The notes beneath the pieces were generated by a model. The model did no database searches. It was not told the DNA's origin and worked only from the letters and a program-made list of their open reading frames with translations. Below are positions 1 through 4,786 of a DNA stretch of 12,421 bases, piece by piece (within the stretch, counting starts at the first letter, position 1; every line of letters begins with the position of its first letter). Origin of the DNA: Sphingomonadaceae bacterium (GTDB lineage: Bacteria > Pseudomonadota > Alphaproteobacteria > Sphingomonadales > Sphingomonadaceae); NCBI GenBank assembly GCA_009923795.1, contig RFSU01000048.1, positions 1 through 12,421 of the forward strand. Reading direction: 5' to 3'. The position numbers were made by a program, and so were the translations under genes.

Positions 1-1
1 C

Positions 2-163
2 CCAAATCTCGTTCGCAAAGCGAAATCGTCTGTGGTCGAGACTGTTCAGCAGAAAATTAAAGGAAATCCGCAAACGGCCGTGGCCATAGGCGTCGCATTG
101 CTGACCTATTTGTTTCGTAAACCAATTTATCGCGCAATCCGGCGGCTTATGAAGGAGAGATGA
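2..163 (+). CDS. C-terminal fragment of a DUF3618-like small membrane protein (5' end outside window)
   Basis: An open frame runs from the window edge to TGA at 161-163 and encodes the last 53 residues of a protein. The fragment has an amphipathic Lys/Gln-rich part, a hydrophobic span (about residues 26-38, TAVAIGVALLTYLF), then a basic tail (RKPIYRAIRRLMKER). This layout (helical charged region, one late membrane span, short Arg/Lys cytoplasmic end) is what I remember of DUF3618 proteins of sphingomonads; that is recall, not a search. The stop codon is one base before the next ATG, and the Shine-Dalgarno AAGGAG of the next gene (152-157) lies inside this frame, so the two genes are probably cotranscribed. 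Its function is unknown. DUF883/YqjD-type membrane-anchored proteins are an alternative family assignment. Start and full length cannot be seen. Confidence 0.65.
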   Translation, partial: PNLVRKAKSSVVETVQQKIKGNPQTAVAIGVALLTYLFRKPIYRAIRRLMKER

Positions 164-164
164 T

Positions 165-635
165 ATGGCAGATACACTTCGTTCAAAAGCCAACGAACAT
201 TATACAAAAGCACGCAAAAAGGCCGCCAAAGCTCTAGCAGAAGGCCGCAGCAAAGCCGTCGAAACCCTCGACACCGGGGCCAAACGCGCTCGTCGCCGCG
301 CAGAGGACGCAAAGCAGCGGACAGCGCGCGGTGTTGACGCAAATCCCCTTGCAGCGGTTGCTGGCGGGCTTGCCATTGGCGCCCTTCTCGCATCCCTGCT
401 GCCCCGCACGGCGCGGGAGGATAAGTATATTGGGCCGGTGAGCCGGACAGTTAAATCAACAGCAAAGGGTGCAGCCAAAGTCGCTGGTACAGTCGCCAAG
501 GCAGAAATGATTGCGCTTGGCGTCAACAGCGGTACGGCACGGCAACAGGTCCGCGATTTGGCGGGCAAAATTGGCAAGGCGGCGACCTCCGCACGCACGG
601 CGGCTGTAAAAACACTACGCAAGGATAGCGAATGA
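165..635 (+). CDS. Ala/Lys/Arg-rich single-span membrane protein, function unknown (DUF883/YqjD-like layout)
   Basis: The protein has 156 residues. The ATG at 165 follows AAGGAG (152-157) by 7 nt, a good ribosome binding site. Residues 1-57 are a very basic, Ala-rich helical stretch (KARKKAAKALAEGRSKAVET, then a RARRR cluster). Residues 60-79 form one hydrophobic Gly/Ala span (NPLAAVAGGLAIGALLASLLPR). Residues 80-156 are again Ala/Lys/Thr-rich with KSTAKGAAKVAGTVAKAE-type histone H1-like repeats. The arrangement resembles DUF883 (YqjD/ElaB) proteins, inner-membrane-anchored proteins reported to bind ribosomes, but those normally carry the span at the extreme C-terminus, whereas here a long tail follows. 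It overlaps the DUF4170 gene by 4 nt (ATGA), so translational coupling is likely. Envelope-stress or cell-surface roles are guesses. It is confidently a gene, with unknown function. Confidence 0.85.
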   Translation: MADTLRSKANEHYTKARKKAAKALAEGRSKAVETLDTGAKRARRRAEDAKQRTARGVDANPLAAVAGGLAIGALLASLLPRTAREDKYIGPVSRTVKSTAKGAAKVAGTVAKAEMIALGVNSGTARQQVRDLAGKIGKAATSARTAAVKTLRKDSE

Positions 636-874
636 GCGACACAGGAAAGCTGCATCTGGTTTTTGGCGGGCGTGTCAGCGACCCGCAAACCTTGGATTTT
701 GCAGATTTGAAATCAATGGACGTCATCGGGTTTTTCCCGGACTATAAAAGTGCTGAAAATGCTTGGCGCACTGCCGCACAGCGGACCGTTGACGATGCCG
801 AAATGAAATATGTTGTCGTGCATATGCACCGCTTGCTCCAACCTGAGCTTCTAGAGGCAGCAAAGCCCGCTTAG
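632..874 (+). CDS. DUF4170 domain-containing protein
   Basis: This is a small soluble protein of 80 residues. The ATG at 632 overlaps the previous stop (ATGA, 632-635), so it is probably translated by coupling within the same operon. It has no signal peptide and no membrane segment. The core reads LHLVFGGRVSDP (residues 7-18), VIGFFPDYKSAENAWRTAAQ (31-50), and KYVVVHMHRLL (58-68). This matches what I remember of DUF4170, a short alphaproteobacterial family of unknown function and nearly this whole length. The F-P-D-Y-x-S-A-x-x-A-W segment looks like a small alpha/beta fold. The neighbours are two small membrane-anchored proteins, which gives no clear hint of role. I do not assign a function. 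Confidence 0.9.
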   Translation: MSDTGKLHLVFGGRVSDPQTLDFADLKSMDVIGFFPDYKSAENAWRTAAQRTVDDAEMKYVVVHMHRLLQPELLEAAKPA

Positions 875-942
875 GCCTATGGTGGTGTCAAAGGGCCGGT
901 CGTCCCTTGTCGCAGACACAGCAGACGCCTAACGAACCCAAC

Positions 943-1938
943 ATGACTTGTGGAAAACACGATCAACTCATTGACCGTTTCGGGCGGAGGATCAGCTATG
1001 TCCGGATGTCCGTCACGGACCGCTGTGACATGCGCTGCCGCTATTGCATGGCGGAAAACATGGTGTTTGAGCCACGCAGTGCGCTGCTGACGCTGGAAGA
1101 ACAAGCGGATCTTGCCCGCCAATTGGTCGTCCGTGGTGTGACGCGTATCCGTTTGACCGGGGGTGAGCCTTTGGTGCGGCGGGGCGTCACCCAGCTTGCC
1201 CGCAGCATTGGGCAGATGCTCGGCAATGGGCTGGACGAGCTGACGATGACGACCAATGGCGCGCGACTGGCCGAATTTAGCGACGATCTTTGGGACGCCG
1301 GGATCAGGCGGATCAATGTGAGCTTGGACACGCGCGATCCAGACCGCTTCACGCACATTACGCGCCTTGGCCGATTAAGCGATGTTTTGGCAGGCCTGGC
1401 TGCTGCAAAGAAACGCGGTTTTTCTATTAAAATTAATATGGTAGCACTGAAATCTCTTAACGAGGATGAGATTGGCGACATGCTATCTTGGTGCTGCGAT
1501 GAAGGCTTTGATCTCTCCCTGATCGAAACCATGCCCTTGGGGGAAACTGGGGAAGACAGGCGTGAGAACTTCCTGCCATTGACCGAAGTCCGACAAACGC
1601 TCGACCAGCATTTTGACTTGCGCCCCTCCCAACATCGCACGGGCGGTCCCTCTCGCTATATGGAAGTCCAAGGCACGAACACGCGGCTTGGCTTTATCTC
1701 TCCTCTGACGCAGAATTTCTGTGACAGCTGCAACCGCATTCGGATCTCGGCCACGGGCCAACTCTATATGTGCCTGGGCCATGAGGATCATGTTGATTTT
1801 AGGGCCGCTTTGCGCAGTGAGGACCCCGGTGCCTTGGGCGCGGCACTTGACCTTGCCATGGGGCGCAAGCCAGAACGGCACAACTTTGACCTCGGCCAAG
1901 CGGCAACGCAGCGCCATATGAATGTGACTGGCGGATGA
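943..1938 (+). CDS. moaA: GTP 3',8-cyclase MoaA (radical SAM, molybdenum cofactor step 1)
   Basis: MoaA converts GTP to 3',8-cyclo-7,8-dihydro-GTP, which MoaC turns into cyclic pyranopterin phosphate, the first intermediate of molybdenum cofactor. With the ATG at 943 the protein has 331 residues, the usual family length. Visible motifs are the radical SAM cluster C28-x3-C32-x2-C35 (TDRCDMRCRYC), the SAM-binding GGEP (73-76), the second [4Fe-4S] site C260-x2-C263-x13-C277 that holds GTP, and the C-terminal Gly-Gly (330-331) required for activity. All key residues are intact. The start is uncertain: the frame is open back to a TTG at 907 (343 residues, weak AAAGGG 11 nt upstream), and neither start has a good Shine-Dalgarno. 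I prefer 943 because the conserved part (DRFGRRISYVRMSVTDRC) begins ten residues later. The gene overlaps nadK by 4 nt. No Moco-riboswitch-like structure was seen in the short gap upstream. Confidence 0.95.
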   Translation: MTCGKHDQLIDRFGRRISYVRMSVTDRCDMRCRYCMAENMVFEPRSALLTLEEQADLARQLVVRGVTRIRLTGGEPLVRRGVTQLARSIGQMLGNGLDELTMTTNGARLAEFSDDLWDAGIRRINVSLDTRDPDRFTHITRLGRLSDVLAGLAAAKKRGFSIKINMVALKSLNEDEIGDMLSWCCDEGFDLSLIETMPLGETGEDRRENFLPLTEVRQTLDQHFDLRPSQHRTGGPSRYMEVQGTNTRLGFISPLTQNFCDSCNRIRISATGQLYMCLGHEDHVDFRAALRSEDPGALGAALDLAMGRKPERHNFDLGQAATQRHMNVTGG

Positions 1939-2699
1939 AACGTGCCCTTCTTGTCTCCCCAACCGCGCCTGCGCAAGACGCAGCAGAGCGGCTGCGCGAC
2001 AGTTATGATTGGGTTGACCTGCGCGACGCAGATATGGTTGTCGCACTAGGCGGCGACGGGTTCATGCTGCAAACCTTGCACAGCATGCTCGGGCGAAAGC
2101 GGATTCTGCCCGTATTTGGGATGAACCTCGGCACTGTTGGCTTTTTGATGAACGATTGGCGTGAAGACAGCCTTGATGATCGCATAGCCCAAACAAAATC
2201 CTTTCAAGTCTCTCCCTTGCGCATGGAGGCAGAGACAATTGATGGGGAAATCGTCACCAGCCCGGCGATTAATGAGGTCTCTTTGCTGCGCGAAGCACGT
2301 CAAACCGCCAAGCTGGAAATCGATGTGAATGGACGCGTCGTCATGGAGGAGCTTGTATGCGACGGCGTTCTCGTCGCAACACCCGTTGGATCAACTGCTT
2401 ACAACTTATCAGCCCAAGGCCCAATCCTGCCGCTCGATTCGCCGCTGTTGGCACTCACACCGATTAGCCCGTTTCGGCCGCGACGCTGGCGCGGAGCCAT
2501 TTTGCCCGACAACGCAACAATACAATTTCGTGTCCTGGACGCCGACAAGAGGCCTGTGAGCGCGGTGGCCGACCAGCAAGAAATACGCGATGTCGCGCGC
2601 GTCAGCGTCACGAGTGACACGTCAACGCGCCTCACATTGATGTTCGATCCCGAGCATGCGCTTGATGATCGCATCGCCATGGAACAATTTGCCGTTTGA
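1935..2699 (+). CDS. nadK: NAD kinase (NadK/PpnK)
   Basis: This cytoplasmic enzyme phosphorylates NAD+ with ATP to give NADP+. It has 254 residues, typical for the bacterial family. Diagnostic motifs are GGDG (39-42, catalytic Asp41 and phosphate binding), FGMNLGTVGFLM (61-72), the NE pair at 113-114 (PAINEVSLLR) that contacts the nicotinamide ribose, and DGVLVATPVGSTAY (143-156), followed by an SPF-P stretch (178-190). No inserted or missing segments were seen. The start ATG lies in the moaA stop (ATGA, 1935-1938), implying cotranscription and translational coupling with moaA. No pathway link between the two is obvious, so this is probably a lineage-conserved neighbour pair. The stop at 2697-2699 is directly followed by an inverted-repeat cluster (2701-2722). 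Confidence 0.96.
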   Translation: MKRALLVSPTAPAQDAAERLRDSYDWVDLRDADMVVALGGDGFMLQTLHSMLGRKRILPVFGMNLGTVGFLMNDWREDSLDDRIAQTKSFQVSPLRMEAETIDGEIVTSPAINEVSLLREARQTAKLEIDVNGRVVMEELVCDGVLVATPVGSTAYNLSAQGPILPLDSPLLALTPISPFRPRRWRGAILPDNATIQFRVLDADKRPVSAVADQQEIRDVARVSVTSDTSTRLTLMFDPEHALDDRIAMEQFAV

Positions 2700-2700
2700 G

Positions 2701-2722
2701 GCGCTTGCCAAGCGCGCTTGGC
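2701..2722. repeat. Two overlapping, mutually exclusive inverted repeats after nadK
   Basis: GCGCTTG-C-CAAGCGC (2701-2715) is a 7-1-7 inverted repeat. GCCAAGCGCGCTTGGC (2707-2722) is a perfect 16-bp palindrome that shares its left part with the first. GCGCTTG also recurs as a direct repeat (2701 and 2714). No T-tract follows, so this is not a classical intrinsic terminator. It begins one base after the nadK stop and overlaps the predicted promoter of tRNA-Asn. It might protect the mRNA 3' end or bind a protein; this is not decided by the sequence. Confidence 0.6.
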
Positions 2723-2732
2723 CTGCTATAGC
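2705..2732 (+). promoter_or_regulatory. Candidate sigma-70 promoter of tRNA-Asn
   Basis: TTGCCA (2705-2710) and TATAGC (2727-2732) are separated by 16 bp. Transcription would start near 2739, about 11 bases before the mature tRNA 5' end. The -35 box and spacer lie in the inverted-repeat cluster. Confidence is moderate because both boxes match the consensus only in part. Confidence 0.4.
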
Positions 2733-2750
2733 CCGCCTCCTTGAGAGCGT

Positions 2751-2825
2751 TCCCCGGTAGCTCAGCGGTAGAGCATCCGACTGTTAATCGGACGGCCGCC
2801 TGTTCGAATCAGGCCCGGGGAGCCA
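2751..2825 (+). tRNA. tRNA-Asn (anticodon GTT)
   Basis: This is a complete cloverleaf. Acceptor arms TCCCCGG (2751-2757) and CCGGGGA (2815-2821) pair perfectly. Discriminator G is at 2822 and the encoded CCA at 2823-2825. The D-arm region is GCTCAGCGGTAGAGC. The anticodon stem TCCGA/TCGGA encloses loop CTGTTAA with anticodon GTT at 2783-2785. The T-arm is GCCTG-TTCGAAT-CAGGC (2798-2814). Anticodon GTT reads the Asn codons AAC and AAU. No integrase or direct copy of the tRNA 3' end was seen nearby, so nothing suggests use as an integration site. Confidence 0.97.
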
Positions 2826-2859
2826 CTCTCTCTTTTACCTCCAATCATCGTTGATTTCC

Positions 2860-2887
2860 GGCCCGTGTTCCGGGCTTGTTCTTTTTT
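2860..2887 (+). terminator. Intrinsic terminator after tRNA-Asn
   Basis: Stem GGCCCG (2860-2865), loop TGTTC (2866-2870) and stem CGGGCT (2871-2876, one G-T pair) are followed by TGTTCTTTTTT (2877-2887). It lies 35 bases after the tRNA and most likely ends its transcript. The same bases also form a GTTC-N7-GTTC motif (see the LexA-like site), so one reading may be coincidental. Confidence 0.6.
2867..2881 (+). promoter_or_regulatory. Exact match to the alphaproteobacterial LexA operator pattern (GTTC-N7-GTTC)
   Basis: GTTC at 2867-2870 and GTTC at 2878-2881 are separated by exactly seven bases (CGGGCTT). GTTC-N7-GTTC is the established direct-repeat LexA box of Alphaproteobacteria. It lies 62 bases upstream of the small membrane-protein gene at 2944. 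Against it: the inner seven bases are GC-rich, whereas good sites tend to be AT-rich, and the motif coincides with the tRNA-Asn terminator hairpin. Confidence 0.35.
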
Positions 2888-2899
2888 CGCTTGACGATG

Positions 2900-2939
2900 G
2901 AACAAATCATGATCAATAAGAAGAGAACAAAAGGAGATC
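2900..2939 (+). promoter_or_regulatory. Two near-LexA half-site pairs (GAAC-N7-GATC) just upstream of the small ORF
   Basis: GAAC (2900-2903) and GATC (2911-2914), and again GAAC (2925-2928) and GATC (2936-2939), each have a seven-base, A-rich spacer. Each is one base from GAAC-N7-GAAC, the reverse-strand form of the alphaproteobacterial LexA box. The second pair covers the Shine-Dalgarno AAGGAG (2931-2936) of the gene at 2944. A possible -35 box TTGACG is at 2891-2896, with no convincing -10 box at the right distance. The operator call is inference. Confidence 0.35.
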
Positions 2940-2943
2940 ATCC

Positions 2944-3162
2944 ATGCAATTCCTCGCTTTTCTCTTCTTCTCAACGCTTCTCGGCTCTGTGGCATATCTG
3001 ATTCGCAGCACGTTGATTCAGTCTAGTGACCGGATTGAAGCCGCGCTTGCTGGGGAATATCGCATGTCGGTGACGCACGCGGCCATGCCCTATCGCGCGC
3101 GGCGTCATCGCATAACGACTGTCATGCCTGTTCGGGGTGAAGCGCGTAGGCTCGCAGCCTGA
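2944..3162 (+). CDS. 72-residue single-span inner-membrane protein, function unknown, possibly SOS-regulated
   Basis: The ATG at 2944 is 7 nt behind a strong AAGGAG (2931-2936), which supports a real gene. Residues 3-20 (FLAFLFFSTLLGSVAYLI) are a single hydrophobic span at the N-terminus. A short polar stretch IQSSDRIEAALAGE follows, then a strongly basic tail (RARRHRITTVMPVRGEARRLAA). With an uncleaved N-terminal anchor the basic tail would be cytoplasmic. I do not recognise a named domain, but similar short hypothetical proteins with a one-span start and an IxAALAGE-like middle occur in sphingomonads (recall). The upstream region holds LexA-like motifs, so a role like the small SOS-induced division inhibitors SidA/DidA of Caulobacter is conceivable but unproven. 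It ends 10 bases from the convergent pssA stop. Confidence 0.75.
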   Translation: MQFLAFLFFSTLLGSVAYLIRSTLIQSSDRIEAALAGEYRMSVTHAAMPYRARRHRITTVMPVRGEARRLAA

Positions 3163-3183
3163 AGGGGCGCGCTCAGGCCTGAG
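3157..3183. repeat. Inverted repeats spanning the convergent stop codons; possible bidirectional terminator
   Basis: GCCTGA (3157-3162), which contains the stop of the small + strand gene, pairs with TCAGGC (3173-3178), which contains the pssA stop, over a 10-base loop. CTCAGGCCTGAG (3172-3183) is a perfect 12-bp palindrome that competes with it. A further GCCTGA copy lies at 3189-3194. There is no T-tract on either strand, so terminator activity is only a suggestion. Confidence 0.35.
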
Positions 3184-3946
3184 TGCGGGCCTGACTTATG
3201 CGTCCATAACTGCGGATGCTGAAGGGCAGCAGCCCGAGATACAGCGCAGAAATAGCGATAAGGGTGATCCATGGCTCTGAAAACAGAGCAGCACCAACCA
3301 AAGCGACCAGCAAAATGGCCTCTAGCCGCAAATTGCGCCGCAAGCGAATAGAGGCCCAGCTGAAGGTCGCAATGTTTGAAATCATCAACCCGGCGACAAA
3401 AACAATCCAAGGTGCGACGAGAAACGGGTTTCTGAACACGTCATTGTCCGTTGCGATCCACAAATAAAGCGGCACAAACGCAAGACCAGCCCCTGCCGGC
3501 GCAGGAACACCCGTCATAAAGTCCGCCGATTTATGCGGCTGAATTTCAGTATCAATGGCAGCGTTGAAGCGGGCCAGACGCAGGGCGCAGCACACGGCGA
3601 GCGCGAGCGCACAGATCCAGCCAAATCGCGGCATGGCCTGCAACGACCAAAGATAAATGATCAACGCGGGCGACACGCCAAAGGCAATGACATCGGACAA
3701 GGAATCGAGTTCAGCGCCAAAGCGGCTTTCCCCCTTGAGAAGGCGAGCGACCCGACCATCAATCCCATCCAGCAAAGCGGCAATCACAATCGCGCCTATT
3801 GCGCGTTCCCAATCGCCAGGATTAGGATCGGTACCCGACGCCGAAATGGCATATCGAATGGCGGTGAGGCCAAAACATAAAGCAAGCGCCGTAATTGCGT
3901 TTGGCGCGACAGCGCGAAGCGTAATGCCCCTGCCGCCCTCGCTCAT
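3173..3946 (-). CDS. pssA: CDP-diacylglycerol-serine O-phosphatidyltransferase (PssA)
   Basis: This integral inner-membrane enzyme of the CDP-alcohol phosphotransferase family joins CDP-diacylglycerol and L-serine to give phosphatidylserine and CMP. It has 257 residues. The family signature DG-x2-AR-x8-G-x3-D-x3-D is complete: D63, G64, A67, R68, G77, D81, D85 (DGRVARLLKGESRFGAELD). Several hydrophobic spans are visible (about 15-33, 49-62, 87-98, 107-125, 148-167, 178-197, 210-245). The type II (membrane-embedded) form is the usual one in Alphaproteobacteria. Its ATG (3946) overlaps the psd stop by 4 nt (3943-3946), so psd-pssA is an operon with probable translational coupling. Psd uses the PssA product. 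The C-terminal end is convergent with the small gene at 2944. Confidence 0.95.
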   Translation of the reverse strand: MSEGGRGITLRAVAPNAITALALCFGLTAIRYAISASGTDPNPGDWERAIGAIVIAALLDGIDGRVARLLKGESRFGAELDSLSDVIAFGVSPALIIYLWSLQAMPRFGWICALALAVCCALRLARFNAAIDTEIQPHKSADFMTGVPAPAGAGLAFVPLYLWIATDNDVFRNPFLVAPWIVFVAGLMISNIATFSWASIRLRRNLRLEAILLVALVGAALFSEPWITLIAISALYLGLLPFSIRSYGRISQARTQA

Positions 3947-4677
3947 TGGCTGACCGCACTTGTCGGCGTGTTATCGTCGATCACCCCAATAATCGTCTCA
4001 CCGGCTACGCAGCGCTGACCCAACGCCACCTTGGCGGCTGTCCCCTGCGGCAAATAGACATCCACCCGGCTTCCAAAGCGAATCAGGCCCACACGCTCTC
4101 CCGCGACGACAGCATCGCCGACTTTAGAAAGGGGAAGGATCCGCCGTGCCACGAGGCCCGCAATTTGTGTAAACCCAATTTTCACGCCATCCGCGCGCTC
4201 GACTAGGAAATGCTGTCGCTCATTATCTTCACTGGCTTTATCCAGATCGGCATTCAGAAACTTCCCAGCAATATACTCAATCCGCCGGATAACGCCTGAA
4301 ATGGGAGAGCGATTAATGTGCACATCGAACACGCTCATAAAAATGGACACGCGCACCATCGGCACGTCGTCCAAGCTACCTTCACCCACCAATTCCCGCG
4401 GGGGGGCAACGGTTCGGATCAGGGTGACCATCCCGTCTGCCGGGGCAATGACCAGATCATTGCCTTGAGGCACACTGCGAATGGGGTCTCTAAAAAATGC
4501 GAGGACCCACAGCGTAAATCCAGTGAATAGCCAAGCAAAGAAGCTCCAGCCGATCAGGGCGAAGGCAAGCACGATCGCCGCAGAGATCAACGCGAATTTG
4601 CGACCTTCGGGATGAACGGACGGCCACGTCCACTTCACGCCTTCTCCTGCCGCGATGGACTTTTCATGTTCAGTCAT
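3943..4677 (-). CDS. psd: Phosphatidylserine decarboxylase proenzyme, short (archaeal-type) form
   Basis: This pyruvoyl enzyme decarboxylates phosphatidylserine to phosphatidylethanolamine at the inner membrane. It has 244 residues, much shorter than the E. coli type and typical of the PSD-A form common in Alphaproteobacteria. Two adjacent hydrophobic segments (29-46 and 47-62) anchor it. Conserved elements are APADG (78-82, Asp81), FDVHINRSP (117-125, His120) and RFGSR (200-204). Self-cleavage between Gly202 and Ser203 would create the pyruvoyl group on the alpha chain. The ATG at 4677 has no Shine-Dalgarno. A promoter with -10 TATAAA ends 6 bases before it, suggesting a leaderless mRNA. An in-frame GTG (codon 14, first base 4638) follows AGGAG by 5 nt and is an alternative start that keeps all domains. 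Downstream is pssA, overlapping by 4 nt. Confidence 0.95.
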   Translation of the reverse strand: MTEHEKSIAAGEGVKWTWPSVHPEGRKFALISAAIVLAFALIGWSFFAWLFTGFTLWVLAFFRDPIRSVPQGNDLVIAPADGMVTLIRTVAPPRELVGEGSLDDVPMVRVSIFMSVFDVHINRSPISGVIRRIEYIAGKFLNADLDKASEDNERQHFLVERADGVKIGFTQIAGLVARRILPLSKVGDAVVAGERVGLIRFGSRVDVYLPQGTAAKVALGQRCVAGETIIGVIDDNTPTSAVSQ

Positions 4678-4683
4678 GCGTTC

Positions 4684-4712
4684 TTTATAGGGCGAGCGCC
4701 CGCAGGATACAA
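4684..4712 (-). promoter_or_regulatory. psd-pssA promoter, positioned for a leaderless transcript
   Basis: On the minus strand, TTGTAT (4712-4707), a 17-base spacer and TATAAA (4689-4684) are followed by six bases and then the psd ATG. The -10 box matches the consensus at five of six positions and the spacing is ideal. Initiation 6-8 bases after the -10 box would fall at or next to the A of the start codon. The spacer contains the near-palindrome GGGCGAGCGCCC (4690-4701 on the + strand). Confidence 0.55.
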
Positions 4713-4786
4713 TGAGAGCAGTTGATTGACAGGATAGACCGCCTTAAGGCCACTTCGATTCCACTTCCCAGGGAAAGTTCCAAATT
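4708..4786 (+). promoter_or_regulatory. Upstream region of icd: weak promoter candidate and a 10-bp palindrome
   Basis: TACAAT (4708-4713) matches a -10 box at five of six positions but lacks a good -35 box. It lies exactly on the psd -35 box of the other strand, so the divergent promoters would overlap. TTGACA (4726-4731) is a perfect -35 hexamer but has no recognisable -10 about 17 bases later. GCCTTAAGGC (4741-4750) is a perfect palindrome and may be an operator. The ribosome binding site of icd is weak (AGGGA at 4770-4774, 12 bases before the ATG). Confidence 0.3.

Noticed and set aside
200..688. Minus-strand open frame (162 codons) across the first small genes
   Set aside because: It covers the Ala/Lys-rich gene and the DUF4170 start in antisense. 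The + strand genes have a strong Shine-Dalgarno and an ATGA overlap, and the antisense product has no recognisable feature.
2762..2995. Minus-strand open frame (77 codons) over tRNA-Asn
   Set aside because: It overlaps a perfect tRNA gene and the start of the small membrane-protein gene. No coding evidence was found.
2751..3175. tRNA-Asn as the attachment site of an integrated element
   Set aside because: No integrase, no duplicate of the tRNA 3' end, and core genes (nadK, pssA) within a few hundred bases on both sides.
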